Assembly (NCBI GenBank): GCA_002385475.1
Contig: DGDO01000139.1
Coordinates: 1 to 11,622, forward strand
Direction of reading: 5' to 3'
Length of the DNA stretch: 11,622 bases
Origin: Candidatus Sordicultor fermentans
GTDB taxonomy: Bacteria > Atribacterota > Atribacteria > Atribacterales > Caldatribacteriaceae
Below, piece by piece: positions 1 to 6,500 of this stretch. The notes beneath the pieces were generated by a model, which was not told the origin of the DNA, searched no databases, and worked only from the letters and a program-made list of their open reading frames with translations. Both the position numbers and the translations under genes were made by a program. Each line of letters opens with the position of its first letter. The stretch's first letter is position 1.

Positions 1-95
1 CGGGGAGCTTTACCTTCTGCTTTCTTTTCAAAGAGAAATAGCTCCAAAAGGTTTTTCCAGCTCTCAGGTTGCGGAAGTTTTACTACTTGCCCCAC
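1..95 (-). CDS. Probable tyrosine recombinase/integrase, N-terminal fragment cut by the window edge
   Basis: An open frame runs from a GTG at 95-93 off the left edge and gives 31 complete residues. The fragment contains WKNLLELFLFEKKAEGKAP. This amphipathic helix followed by a basic 'EKKAEGKAPR' turn resembles the start of the SAM-like core-binding domain of XerC/D-type and phage-type tyrosine recombinases, where a helix of the kind 'LxxFLxEKxAEGxSPRT' is usual. The catalytic domain would lie outside the window. An AAAGAGG stretch sits 8 nt before the GTG, and the frame closes upstream at a TAA, so GTG is the best start. The gene points away from the 3' end of tRNA-His (201), a common arrangement for integrases of tRNA-targeting islands. 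The assignment rests on a short stretch only; it could be a chromosomal Xer protein or something unrelated. Confidence 0.5.
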   Translation of the reverse strand, partial: MGQVVKLPQPESWKNLLELFLFEKKAEGKAP

Positions 96-200
96 AGAAA
101 TCGCCTCTTTCTGGGAGTAGATTTATAGCCATCGGACTCAGGGGTTTTTAGAGAGAAAACGAGGATGAGACAAGAGCCTTAAATGCAGTCAATGCGCTTC

Positions 201-278
201 TGGGGTGAGCGAGGGGATTCGAACCCCCAACCCCTGGATCCACAGTCCAGTGCTCTAACCGTTTGAACTACGCTCACC
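201..278 (-). tRNA. tRNA-His (anticodon GTG)
   Basis: Read on the minus strand, this is a complete cloverleaf. The 7-bp acceptor stem is GTGAGCG/CGCTCAC (271-277 with 205-211), and the extra 5' G at 278 lies opposite the C73 discriminator at 204, which is diagnostic for tRNA-His. The anticodon stem CTGGA/TCCAG encloses the loop CTGTGGA, with anticodon GTG. The T arm is GGGGG-TTCGAAT-CCCCC. The CCA end is encoded (201-203). A promoter lies about 20 nt upstream. Confidence 0.96.
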
Positions 279-305
279 ACTTTATTCAAACTTAAGTCTA
301 TTAAT

Positions 306-334
306 ATTTTACACTTGTTGCCTCTTTTAATCAA
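306..334 (-). promoter_or_regulatory. Sigma-70-type promoter of tRNA-His
   Basis: On the minus strand TTGATT (334-329) and TAAAAT (311-306) are separated by exactly 17 nt. The expected start near 299 leaves a leader of about 20 nt before tRNA-His. The site lies in the gap after the acyltransferase gene, so the tRNA need not depend on read-through. Confidence 0.6.
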
Positions 335-358
335 TACCATTGCCCCCAATGGGACAAG

Positions 359-1099
359 CTATATAGGCAGGTGAATTAGCCCCAGCAAGAAGAGAATAAT
401 AATTATAATGGGTTGATGGAGAATGTAAATAGTTAGGGAATGTTGACCCAAAAAAGACACTGCCTGAATTAAAGGTGCTCGAGACCAATCGGGAAGAGAA
501 AAAATTCTCTTATACCCGGGGTAGAGTTGTTTTCCCAGAAAGATTCCCAGTAGCACCACTCCCCACCAGGGAAAAAGAGGAAAGTAGTCTACAGTATGGA
601 AGTTATAAGGCTTAAAACCGAGAAAAAGAAGGAAGGAAAAGGGGAAAGCTTGCGAAGAGAGAATAGAACCCAAAACCAGGCACAACATGCTTACTATCAG
701 AGTGGAAACATCGCTCTTTAGAGGAAGGAAAAAATATCCCAGAATAGTAGATACCCCAATGCAATGAAGCACTCCAAAGCGAACATACCAATCACCCAGA
801 GTGAAATAGGTGAAGACAGTAATCACCATCCCCCACCCCAGTATTCGGAGACCTCTTTTTAGATATTTAATAAAAGATGGCTTTTGCCCTTTCTGGATGA
901 TACGGTTATAGCTCAAAGTGAGGGAAATTCCTGCAAGGGCAAGGAAAGTACCAGCAGTGGCCACCTGGAAGTAATGCCAGAATCCTTGGTAGAGATTAAT
1001 GTTCAAAGACCCAAAGCTATAAAGATTGTAAAGAAGATGGTATATGACCATAGTTATCACGGCACAACCCCGCAGGAAATCTATTTCCCAGAAACGCAT
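359..1099 (-). CDS. DUF1624 / heparan-alpha-glucosaminide N-acetyltransferase-like membrane protein
   Basis: This 246-residue polytopic membrane protein has about seven hydrophobic segments (roughly residues 11-28, 46-66, 84-104, 110-126, 132-148, 175-192 and 222-243). It begins RFWEIDFLRG followed by a transmembrane helix with a YHLLYN motif (His21), the signature of the DUF1624/HGSNAT-type catalytic domain. That family is thought to move an acyl group across the membrane onto a sugar. Further family-like features are an LHCIGVSTIL stretch (His112) and a C-terminal GQHSLTIYILHQP segment shared with other membrane acyltransferases. The substrate is unknown. A longer frame begins at a GTG at 1114, but a GGAGG (1112-1108) lies 8 nt before the ATG at 1099 and would be inside the longer protein, so 1099 is preferred. 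Stop TAG is at 361-359. An extended -10 promoter lies about 50 nt upstream. tRNA-His follows in the same direction, and the aminotransferase operon is divergent. Confidence 0.82.
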   Translation of the reverse strand: MRFWEIDFLRGCAVITMVIYHLLYNLYSFGSLNINLYQGFWHYFQVATAGTFLALAGISLTLSYNRIIQKGQKPSFIKYLKRGLRILGWGMVITVFTYFTLGDWYVRFGVLHCIGVSTILGYFFLPLKSDVSTLIVSMLCLVLGSILSSQAFPFSFLLFLGFKPYNFHTVDYFPLFPWWGVVLLGIFLGKQLYPGYKRIFSLPDWSRAPLIQAVSFLGQHSLTIYILHQPIIIIILFLLGLIHLPI

Positions 1100-1152
1100 A
1101 GCTATTTCCTCCACGTCTTATAATATCGGGTATTATTAGTTATTCATAGAGA

Positions 1153-1161
1153 ATTATAACA
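1153..1161 (-). promoter_or_regulatory. Extended -10 promoter of the DUF1624 gene
   Basis: On the minus strand the sequence TG-T-TATAAT occupies 1161-1153. No good -35 hexamer lies 17 nt upstream, which is compatible with an extended -10 element. The expected start near 1146 gives a leader of about 47 nt to the ATG at 1099. The divergent promoter at 1404-1412 carries the identical nine-base element. Confidence 0.45.
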
Positions 1162-1403
1162 GACTATAAGGAGACAAATTCCTCCCCTATAGCCCCGGAA
1201 AAACAGAATAAACGCAAACAAATATATAAAAACTCAAAAAGGCAATCTGCGACACGAGTTTAAAAGCACAAATGATTTAAAAACTAGGACAACAATGCCG
1301 AGGAAAAATACCCAACATTGTTAAGGGAAAATGTATCGAGATTAAGGTGGACACCCATGTCAAGACAAAAAGAAACCTTTATTCCCCGGGAGCTTCCCTA
1401 TTC
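1162..1403. other. AT-rich divergent intergenic region
   Basis: No coding frame is credible in this stretch between the divergent promoters. It is rich in A runs. It contains one interrupted inverted repeat, AACAATG (1291-1297) and CATTGTT (1316-1322), with an 18-nt spacer. This could be a regulator site or a weak hairpin for the plus-strand operon, but there is no further support. A GTGGACACCCATGTCAAGAC stretch near 1347-1366 resembles an IS terminus by eye only. Confidence 0.4.
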
Positions 1404-1412
1404 TGTTATAAT
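1404..1412 (+). promoter_or_regulatory. Extended -10 promoter of the aminotransferase operon
   Basis: TG-T-TATAAT lies at 1404-1412, with no recognisable -35 at the standard distance. Transcription would start near 1419, giving a leader of about 50 nt before the ATG at 1471. The ribosome site AAAGGAGG (1456-1463) is 7 nt before the start. Confidence 0.5.
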
Positions 1413-1470
1413 TGAGCCGAGAAGGGAAGGAGTTTATCCCCAAAGCCTATTTTAAAAAGGAGGATGAAAA

Positions 1471-2751
1471 ATGTCTCAAATTTTAGCTATTGAGGGAGGA
1501 GAACCAATTAACAAGAAGCCTTTTCCTACCTGGCCATCTTTTTCGGAAAAAACGAAGCAAGAAGCATTGAAACCTCTGGAAAACGGGTTGGTTAATTACT
1601 GGACAGGAAGTAAGGGAATAGAATTTGAAAAAAAGTGGGCGGAATATTGTGGTTGCCGTTATGGAGTTTCTACCACTAATGGCACATCTGCTTTACACGC
1701 TGCTTTGGCGAGCTGTGATATCGGACCGGGAGACGAGGTGATTGTACCCTCCTACTCTTTTATTGCTTCTTCTTTTTGCGTTTTGCAAGCAGGAGCTATA
1801 CCAGTTTTTGCCGATGTGAGGGAAGATACTCATACTTTAGATCCTCAGGATGTAGAGCAAAAAATTACTTCTCGTACCAGAGCCATCATCCCTGTGCATC
1901 TTTATGGCATCCCTTGCGATATGGATGCCATTATGGAAATTGCCAACCGTCACAACCTTTACGTGATTGAAGATGCTGCTCAAGCCCATGGTAGCGAATA
2001 TAAAGGCAAAAAAGCGGGTAGCATAGGTCATGTGGGGTGCTTCAGCTTCTGTCAATCCAAGCATTTTACTACCGGAGGAGAAGGAGGATGCCTAGTCACT
2101 AATGATGAGGAAATAGCCTGGAAGGCTCGTTCTTTCAGAGACCATGGCTATGACGTGAAAGAACGGTTACGATTGCTGGAAATGGAGAAAAAACTATTTT
2201 ATATCCACGAACGAGTAGGATTTAATTATCGGTTGACAGAAATCCAGTCGATTATTGGTCTTTGCGAATTAGAACGCTTCGATTCCTGGAATAAACCCCG
2301 AAGAATAGCCATTGGAGAAAGATTTTTGCAGGCTTTCCAGGGCCACGAAGGTATTCTGCATCTCCCTCCTCACCAGAAAGAAGATAAATTGGTTTCCTTC
2401 TGGCTTTTCCCTATAGTAGTGAATATGGAAAGATTAAAATGCTCTTCTATAAAAGAATTCTGGCAAGCGGTAGAGGCAGAGGGAGTGCCGGTTTCCCCGG
2501 TTTTATGGCCTCAGATGTACCGGGAAAGAGCTTATTTAGAGCACAATGGCTTTGGAAGAGTAAAGTTTCCCTTCCGCTCTAAAGAATATACTGACCCCTC
2601 AGCAGTAGAATACGATAAGGTTTTTTGTCCCAATGCTGCCTGGTTAGAGGAAAGAACTTTCTGCTTTCCCTGTCACCCGGTATACGATGATGAGCATGTG
2701 GATTTGATGATAGAAGCCTGGGAAAAAGTTTACGAATACTATAAAAGGTGA
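1471..2751 (+). CDS. DegT/DnrJ/EryC1/StrS-family PLP-dependent sugar/cyclitol aminotransferase
   Basis: This 426-residue protein has the full fold-type I aminotransferase layout of the DegT family. NGTSALHAAL (70-79) binds the cofactor phosphate. EDAAQAHG contains Asp168, which contacts the PLP pyridine nitrogen. SKHFTTGGEGG contains Lys197, the expected Schiff-base lysine. FNYRLTEIQ (251-259) is the family motif that closes the active site. The family transfers an amino group, usually from glutamate or glutamine, to a keto-sugar or keto-cyclitol. The start 'MSQILAIEGGEPI' and the length resemble glutamine:scyllo-inosose aminotransferase-type members, but the substrate cannot be read from sequence. 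The start is supported by AAAGGAGG 7 nt upstream. The dehydrogenase gene follows after 5 nt, so both are probably co-transcribed from the promoter at 1404. A typical division of labour would be oxidation of a hydroxyl by the dehydrogenase and amination by this enzyme. Confidence 0.92.
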   Translation: MSQILAIEGGEPINKKPFPTWPSFSEKTKQEALKPLENGLVNYWTGSKGIEFEKKWAEYCGCRYGVSTTNGTSALHAALASCDIGPGDEVIVPSYSFIASSFCVLQAGAIPVFADVREDTHTLDPQDVEQKITSRTRAIIPVHLYGIPCDMDAIMEIANRHNLYVIEDAAQAHGSEYKGKKAGSIGHVGCFSFCQSKHFTTGGEGGCLVTNDEEIAWKARSFRDHGYDVKERLRLLEMEKKLFYIHERVGFNYRLTEIQSIIGLCELERFDSWNKPRRIAIGERFLQAFQGHEGILHLPPHQKEDKLVSFWLFPIVVNMERLKCSSIKEFWQAVEAEGVPVSPVLWPQMYRERAYLEHNGFGRVKFPFRSKEYTDPSAVEYDKVFCPNAAWLEERTFCFPCHPVYDDEHVDLMIEAWEKVYEYYKR

Positions 2752-2756
2752 AAAAT

Positions 2757-3800
2757 ATGGCTGAGAGAGTCAAGTGGGGAGTAATAGGAGCGGGGGGAAT
2801 TGCCCGAAGAAGAACCATAAAAGAAACAATGATGTATGCTCAAATGGCGGAAATAAAAGCGTTAATGGATATAGATGAGAAAGTAGTGAAAGAAGTAGGC
2901 AGGGAGTGGGGAATAGACCGATGGTTCACCGATGTAGAAAAACTTCTACAAGAAGATATAGAAGCCGTATATATCGCCTCTCCTAACTATGTTCATTACC
3001 AGCAAGCAAAGGCATCCCTTGAAGCAGGAAAACACGTTCTTTGCGAAAAGCCTCTATCTTTAACCCTGGAAGAAGGAAAAGAGCTAGCGCTTATAGCAGA
3101 AGAAAAAGGGCTAAAATTAGGCGTAGCATTTATGATGAGGTTTAATGTATATCATAAAGAAATTAAAAGGTTGATTGAAGAAGGAGCTCTGGGACAATTG
3201 GTGGCAGGTAGAGCCCAGTTAACCTGCTGGTATCCCCCTCTTCCCTCTGCCTGGCGGCAAGACAAGGAAAAAGGGGGAGGAGGAGCACTTATAGACATGG
3301 GTTGTCACTGTATTGACCTCCTGGAATGGTTTTTTGGAGAAACAATTGAAGTTGCCGCTTTTTTAGATACCATTACTCATTCTTACCTCGTAGAAGATAC
3401 CTCTACAGCAATACTTAAGTTTAGAAACGGAGCGCAAGGTATAGTGGACAACTATTTTAACGTTCCTGATAAAGCAGCTAAAAATATACTGGAAGTCTAT
3501 GGAACTAAAGGGGCAGTCATTGCTCACCAAACTATCGGACAAGACCCGGGAGGCAAAATGTGGCTTTATCAGGAAAAGGGAGAAAAAAGCTATAACGCAG
3601 AGCAAGAAAGAGAAGAAAATGCTTATAAAGAAATAAAACTCGAACCCTTATCTCTTTATGCTCAAGAAATTGATGCTTTCAGTCAATGGATAAGGGGAGG
3701 AGAAAAACCAGTAATCAGCTACGAAGTAGGATTAAGAAATTCAAAGGTGATAGAAGCTATTTATCGAGCACAGGAAGAAAAAAGAGTAATAACAGTCTGA
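2757..3800 (+). CDS. Gfo/Idh/MocA-family NAD(P)-dependent oxidoreductase
   Basis: This is a 347-residue dehydrogenase. An N-terminal Rossmann fold begins VKWGVIGAGGIARR, with the dinucleotide-binding GAGGIA at 11-16. The family motif CEKP holds the presumed catalytic Lys98. GGALIDMGCHCIDLLEW (174-190) supplies Asp180 and His184 of the substrate site in the C-terminal alpha/beta domain. Family members oxidise or reduce sugars, inositols and related polyols. Two starts are possible: a GTG at 2748, overlapping the upstream TGA as GTGA, or the ATG at 2757. AGGTGA at 2746-2751 lies 5 nt before the ATG and makes it the better choice. The gene is the second of a tight pair with the aminotransferase. 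No strong terminator follows, only a 6-bp AAAGGG/CCCTTT hairpin at 3944-3959. Confidence 0.9.
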   Translation: MAERVKWGVIGAGGIARRRTIKETMMYAQMAEIKALMDIDEKVVKEVGREWGIDRWFTDVEKLLQEDIEAVYIASPNYVHYQQAKASLEAGKHVLCEKPLSLTLEEGKELALIAEEKGLKLGVAFMMRFNVYHKEIKRLIEEGALGQLVAGRAQLTCWYPPLPSAWRQDKEKGGGGALIDMGCHCIDLLEWFFGETIEVAAFLDTITHSYLVEDTSTAILKFRNGAQGIVDNYFNVPDKAAKNILEVYGTKGAVIAHQTIGQDPGGKMWLYQEKGEKSYNAEQEREENAYKEIKLEPLSLYAQEIDAFSQWIRGGEKPVISYEVGLRNSKVIEAIYRAQEEKRVITV

Positions 3801-4023
3801 GTCCTGTCCTGAGGAAGAGGGCTGGGGGAAGATCTTACAAGGAGAATCGCCTCACCTTCTTCCTCTCCTCTTATACTGGTAGAAGATTTTCTCATCAGTA
3901 GTATTTACTGTTTTTCCATTTTCGTATTTTTCCGAGAATTATAAAAGGGTATCCCCTTTAATAATATTTCCTGTCATGAAATCATTATGGGGAAACTTAA
4001 AAGCTCTAAATACCTTTAGACTT

Positions 4024-4181
4024 CTTATAGAGGCATTCGGGAGCGACTTCACTTTTCCCGTCATTCCCAAAAGTTTTAGTCGGAAATTTAGATGCTTTTG
4101 CCCTTAAATAATATAGATTCCTGATAGAAACATTCAGGAATGAGGGACTTGGGGATGATAGAAACATTCAGGAATGACGGG
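4024..4181. repeat. Cluster of degenerate palindromic intergenic repeats
   Basis: The 21-base sequence GATAGAAACATTCAGGAATG+A occurs exactly twice, at 4123-4143 and 4157-4177. A third worn copy in the same orientation lies at 4024-4047 (18 of 24 positions alike). The first exact copy forms a perfect 8-bp hairpin ATTCCTGA/TCAGGAAT (4117-4124 with 4134-4141). An 11-bp inverted repeat, CCCGTCATTCC (4057-4067) and GGAATGACGGG (4171-4181), brackets the cluster. The GTCATTCC...GGAAT pattern is like the palindromic intergenic repeats seen in many bacterial genomes. No protein gene is associated. Confidence 0.7.
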
Positions 4182-4211
4182 AGGTACTCAGGGGTAACGA
4201 CAAAGCAAAGA

Positions 4212-4247
4212 CACCCTCACCCTAACCTTCTCCCTCGAAGGGAGAGG
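4212..4247. repeat. CCCTCACCCTAACC-type intergenic hairpin
   Basis: CACCCTCACCCTAAC is followed by a 9-bp stem, CTTCTCCCT/AGGGAGAGG (4227-4235 with 4239-4247, one T-G pair), and a CGA loop. This composition is a widespread interspersed element in bacterial intergenic DNA. Neither strand has a T run after the stem, so I do not call it a terminator. Confidence 0.55.
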
Positions 4248-4390
4248 AGAAGAATAAAAAAAATCGAGGGAGAGATAAGAAAGAGATTGATAAAGAGGAA
4301 TTTTTATGGTTCTTCAGCTTTAATTGTCCCTGGTTAATGATAATACAACTTTAAAAAAGAGGGTTTGTGAGAATATCCCTGAATCAGAGC

Positions 4391-4549
4391 TTAACCTTTA
4401 GCTACTCCCCGGTTGGCCATATAAGCACACAGAACTATAATTATCCCGATTACTATATGGAGCCATAGCGAAGCCCCTTTTACCCCCGCAGCAATGGGAC
4501 AAATTATGGTTACAATCCCGATTATCAGGTTTATCCAGTTATACACCAT
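4391..4549 (-). CDS. Small SPW-repeat-like membrane protein
   Basis: This 52-residue protein runs from ATG at 4549 to TAA at 4393-4391. It has two hydrophobic helices (about residues 5-22 and 28-45) joined by a short KGAS turn. It begins MVYNWINLIIGI and continues with TIICPIAAG, then SLWLHIVIGIIIVLCAYMANR. A WxNLxxGxxxxxxP motif, a short loop and a second helix containing 'HxxxGxxxxxxAxxA'-like spacing are characteristic of the SPW repeat family of small membrane proteins, whose function is unknown. Here CP replaces the eponymous SPW. AGGAG and GGGAG lie upstream, the nearer about 5 nt before the start. It is isolated in a gene-poor region, with a possible promoter about 60 nt upstream. Its length and composition argue for a real gene, but expression is unproven. 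Confidence 0.7.
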   Translation of the reverse strand: MVYNWINLIIGIVTIICPIAAGVKGASLWLHIVIGIIIVLCAYMANRGVAKG

Positions 4550-4605
4550 TTCTCCCTTCTCCTTTTTACTAATTCTTAACTCTCTCGCAAACCCTCTTTG
4601 AGAGA

Positions 4606-4611
4606 ATTATA
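4606..4611 (-). promoter_or_regulatory. Possible -10 element for the SPW-like gene
   Basis: TATAAT lies on the minus strand at 4611-4606, about 60 nt upstream of the ATG at 4549. No -35 hexamer is evident at 17 nt. The leader between contains a loose CTCTC/GAGAG repeat. This is a weak call. Confidence 0.3.
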
Positions 4612-4844
4612 TCTCAACTTAAAGGACAAAAATAGCTATCATAACCGGTGGAGATTCGAGTTTCGCGGTAGAACCACGCCTTTTCTTTTTGCCCAAGAAG
4701 AGGTACAAGCTGTGATTAATTAAAATAAGGGAAAACTGGAAAATGGGGAATTCTGGCTTGAACATAATTATGGGGAAAGAATAAAGAGGGGGTTACTTTC
4801 TTTTATTACTGACGGATCAGCTTTTTTGCTTACCCGGGCAAATT

Positions 4845-5447
4845 CTACCTTACTCTTCTTCCTTCTAAAATTTTCCCTGTCCTTTCTCCTTCCTCAAGAA
4901 TTTCTTTTATTTTCTCTTCTTCGCTTTGAGAAATGCGAAGGTGCACTTCTCCTCTATCGGGATAAATTGAGAGAAGCTGCTTATCCTGAACAACCTCTAC
5001 CAGTTGATTCACCACCAGACTAAAATAAACAGGGTCAATCTTAACCAAAAATTCTATTTCTCTGTACGCTTTTTTGCCCGATTTCTCCAAAACCAGCTGA
5101 GCAGTTTTCCCATAAGCATCAATCAATCCTCTGATCCCCAATTTTTTACCCCCGAAGAAACGCACCACCACCACCATGGTATCGGTGAAATCTCCCCGCC
5201 GGATAGCACCCAGTATGGGTCTTCCTGCACTTCCCGGTGGCTCCCCTGCATCGGAAGAAAATTCCTCTACCGTATTTTCTCCTATGCGGAAAGCATAGCA
5301 ATAGTGAGTGGCGCCGGGAAAAAGCTTCATCACCTCGTGTAACCTCTCTTTCACCTCTTCCCGAGAGCGCACTTCCAGGCTTTTCCCCATAAATCGAGAG
5401 CGATTTATGACTAACTCTACCTCTTCTTCTTTTTTAAGAAAAAACAT
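4845..5447 (-). CDS. yigZ: IMPACT-family protein YigZ
   Basis: This 200-residue protein has the usual length and two-domain layout of the YigZ/IMPACT family. The N-terminal UPF0029 domain (about 1-120) has SRF near 17-19, ATHYCYAFRIG (46-56), SDAGEPPGSAGRPIL (65-79) and VVVVRFFGGKKLG followed by RGLIDAY (92-112). A C-terminal ferredoxin-like DUF1949 domain spans about 130-190. Eukaryotic IMPACT regulates Gcn2 kinase; the bacterial role is unsettled, with nucleic-acid or ribosome-associated functions proposed. No strong ribosome site precedes the ATG at 5447, but the N-terminus aligns with the family pattern, so the full length is kept. It lies just downstream of the por terminator, probably as a separate unit on the same strand. 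No clear terminator follows. Confidence 0.93.
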   Translation of the reverse strand: MFFLKKEEEVELVINRSRFMGKSLEVRSREEVKERLHEVMKLFPGATHYCYAFRIGENTVEEFSSDAGEPPGSAGRPILGAIRRGDFTDTMVVVVRFFGGKKLGIRGLIDAYGKTAQLVLEKSGKKAYREIEFLVKIDPVYFSLVVNQLVEVVQDKQLLSIYPDRGEVHLRISQSEEEKIKEILEEGERTGKILEGRRVR

Positions 5448-5494
5448 TTTTTTATCACTATTTGGAGCATCAATTTAAAACATTTTCAAGCAGC

Positions 5495-5542
5495 TTAAAA
5501 GAAGATTAACAGGAGCCAGAAAGCTCGAAAGCTCTGGCTCCT
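5495..5542 (-). terminator. Rho-independent terminator of the por operon
   Basis: A perfect 10-bp stem, AGGAGCCAGA (5511-5520) with TCTGGCTCCT (5533-5542), has a 12-nt apex that can form three more pairs around CGAA. Read on the minus strand it is followed by GTTAATCTTCTTTTAA (5510-5495). It begins 15 nt after the porB stop, where the long minus-strand operon should end. Confidence 0.8.
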
Positions 5543-5556
5543 CTCAAGGTAAAAAA

Positions 5557-6486
5557 CTACTTTTTAGTTTCTCCGCACTTCTCGAGCAGTCTTTCCCATT
5601 CCCGATCTACATAGGCCTGGAACTCATCGATAAGATAACGGTAAGCAGGAGAAAAGAGATGTTGGAACCGACCCTGCACCTTCAGCCATTCTTCTACCGG
5701 TTTTTTCTCCCTGGGCTTATAAGTAAGTCGATATTCACCATTTTCTACTTCATAAAGAGGCCAGATGCAGCAATCCACTGCTAACTGATTCACTTTCAAT
5801 GTATCAGCAGGGAGGTGGCGCCATCCCCGATTGCAAGAAGCCAGCACATTAAGAAAAGCGGGGCCTTCCGTATGAAAAGCTTTTTCTGCTTTGAGGGTTA
5901 AATCTCGCCAGTTAGAGGGAACGGATTGAGCCACATAGGGAATATCATGAGCTACAGCAATTTCAGTTAAATTTTTTCTCCACTGGGTTTTCCCGGGAAG
6001 GACTTTCCCCACCGGGCTTGTAGTAGTCCATGCTCCTAAGGGAGTAGCACTGGAGCGCTGAATACCGGTATTCATATAGGCTTCGTTGTTGTAACACACA
6101 TACACAAATCGATGTCCTCTTTCCCAGGCTCCAGAAAGAGATTGTAGACCAATATCATAAGTTCCACCATCACCACCAAAAGCCACAAAATATATGTCTT
6201 CGTCGATCTCTCCTCTTTTTTTCTTCGCTCGATACATGGTCTCTACCCCGGTGATGGTAGCAGCTGCGTTTTCAAAAGCACTGTGAATCCAGGGAATGTT
6301 CCAGGCGGTGTAGGGGAAAATAGTGGTAGATACCTCCAGACATCCCGTAGCATTGGCAGCAACTACTGGTTTGTCAGCAGCAGCCAGAATCAGTCGGATG
6401 GCGATAGGAGCTCCACATCCCGCACATAACCTGTGCCCCGAGGTGAGTCTCTCCGGTCTTTTAGCCAATTCTTTTAGAGGTGGCAT
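5557..6486 (-). CDS. porB: 2-oxoacid (probably pyruvate):ferredoxin oxidoreductase, beta subunit
   Basis: This is the 309-residue thiamine diphosphate-binding subunit of the four-subunit oxidoreductase, which decarboxylates a 2-oxoacid to its acyl-CoA and reduces ferredoxin in the cytoplasm. HRLCAGCGAP supplies Cys21 and Cys24; with Cys49 (NATGC) and Cys218 (LASCNRGW) these match the four ligands of the subunit's [4Fe-4S] cluster. The thiamine motif is FGGDGGTYDIG (103-113) with YNNEAYMNTGIQRSS (132-146) after it. The opening, with KELAKRPERLTSGHRLCAGCG, is typical of pyruvate-type beta subunits, though 2-oxoisovalerate-type enzymes are close relatives. The start is set by AGGAGGT (6502-6496), 9 nt upstream and overlapping the porA stop. 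It is the last gene of the operon, ahead of the terminator at 5495-5542. Confidence 0.95.
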   Translation of the reverse strand: MPPLKELAKRPERLTSGHRLCAGCGAPIAIRLILAAADKPVVAANATGCLEVSTTIFPYTAWNIPWIHSAFENAAATITGVETMYRAKKKRGEIDEDIYFVAFGGDGGTYDIGLQSLSGAWERGHRFVYVCYNNEAYMNTGIQRSSATPLGAWTTTSPVGKVLPGKTQWRKNLTEIAVAHDIPYVAQSVPSNWRDLTLKAEKAFHTEGPAFLNVLASCNRGWRHLPADTLKVNQLAVDCCIWPLYEVENGEYRLTYKPREKKPVEEWLKVQGRFQHLFSPAYRYLIDEFQAYVDREWERLLEKCGETKK

Positions 6487-6500
6487 TTTCTAAAAACCTC

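Larger units (their letters stand above)
3801..4390. other. Gene-free, repeat-bearing intergenic region
   Basis: I find no convincing gene in these 590 bases. Short frames here are translations of repeat sequence. The region holds a weak hairpin at 3944-3959 (AAAGGG/CCCTTT, loop TATC), poor as a terminator because no T run follows. It also holds the palindromic repeat cluster at 4024-4181 and a CCCTCACCCTAACC-type hairpin at 4212-4247. The stretch 3811-3870 contains GAGGAAGAGGG and CTTCCTCTCC and may be a worn relative of the latter repeat. Confidence 0.6.

Noticed and set aside
1345..1370. GTGGACACCCATGTCAAGAC as a possible insertion-sequence terminus
   Set aside because: No matching inverted copy, target duplication or transposase is visible; the resemblance is by memory only.
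3944..3959. AAAGGG/CCCTTT hairpin as terminator of the aminotransferase operon
   Set aside because: The stem has only 6 bp with three A-T pairs and is followed by AATAATATTTCC, not a T run.
3976..4107. Plus-strand frame of about 43 codons from ATG at 3976
   Set aside because: Composition is unlike the neighbouring genes, it runs through the worn repeat copy, and there is no ribosome site.
4140..4337. 65-codon plus-strand frame with an HPHPNLLPRRERR-like segment
   Set aside because: It is the translation of the palindromic and CCCTCACCCTAACC-type repeats; such frames recur wherever these repeats occur and there is no ribosome site or domain.
4660..4700. Imperfect hairpin CGCGGT-AGA-ACCACG followed by CCTTTTCTTTTT
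   Set aside because: The stem carries a C-A mismatch and no gene on the plus strand ends nearby; a chance structure is likely.
4612..4844. Search for a gene or RNA in the remaining gap before yigZ
   Set aside because: Only short frames without ribosome sites or recognisable motifs; nothing supportable was found.
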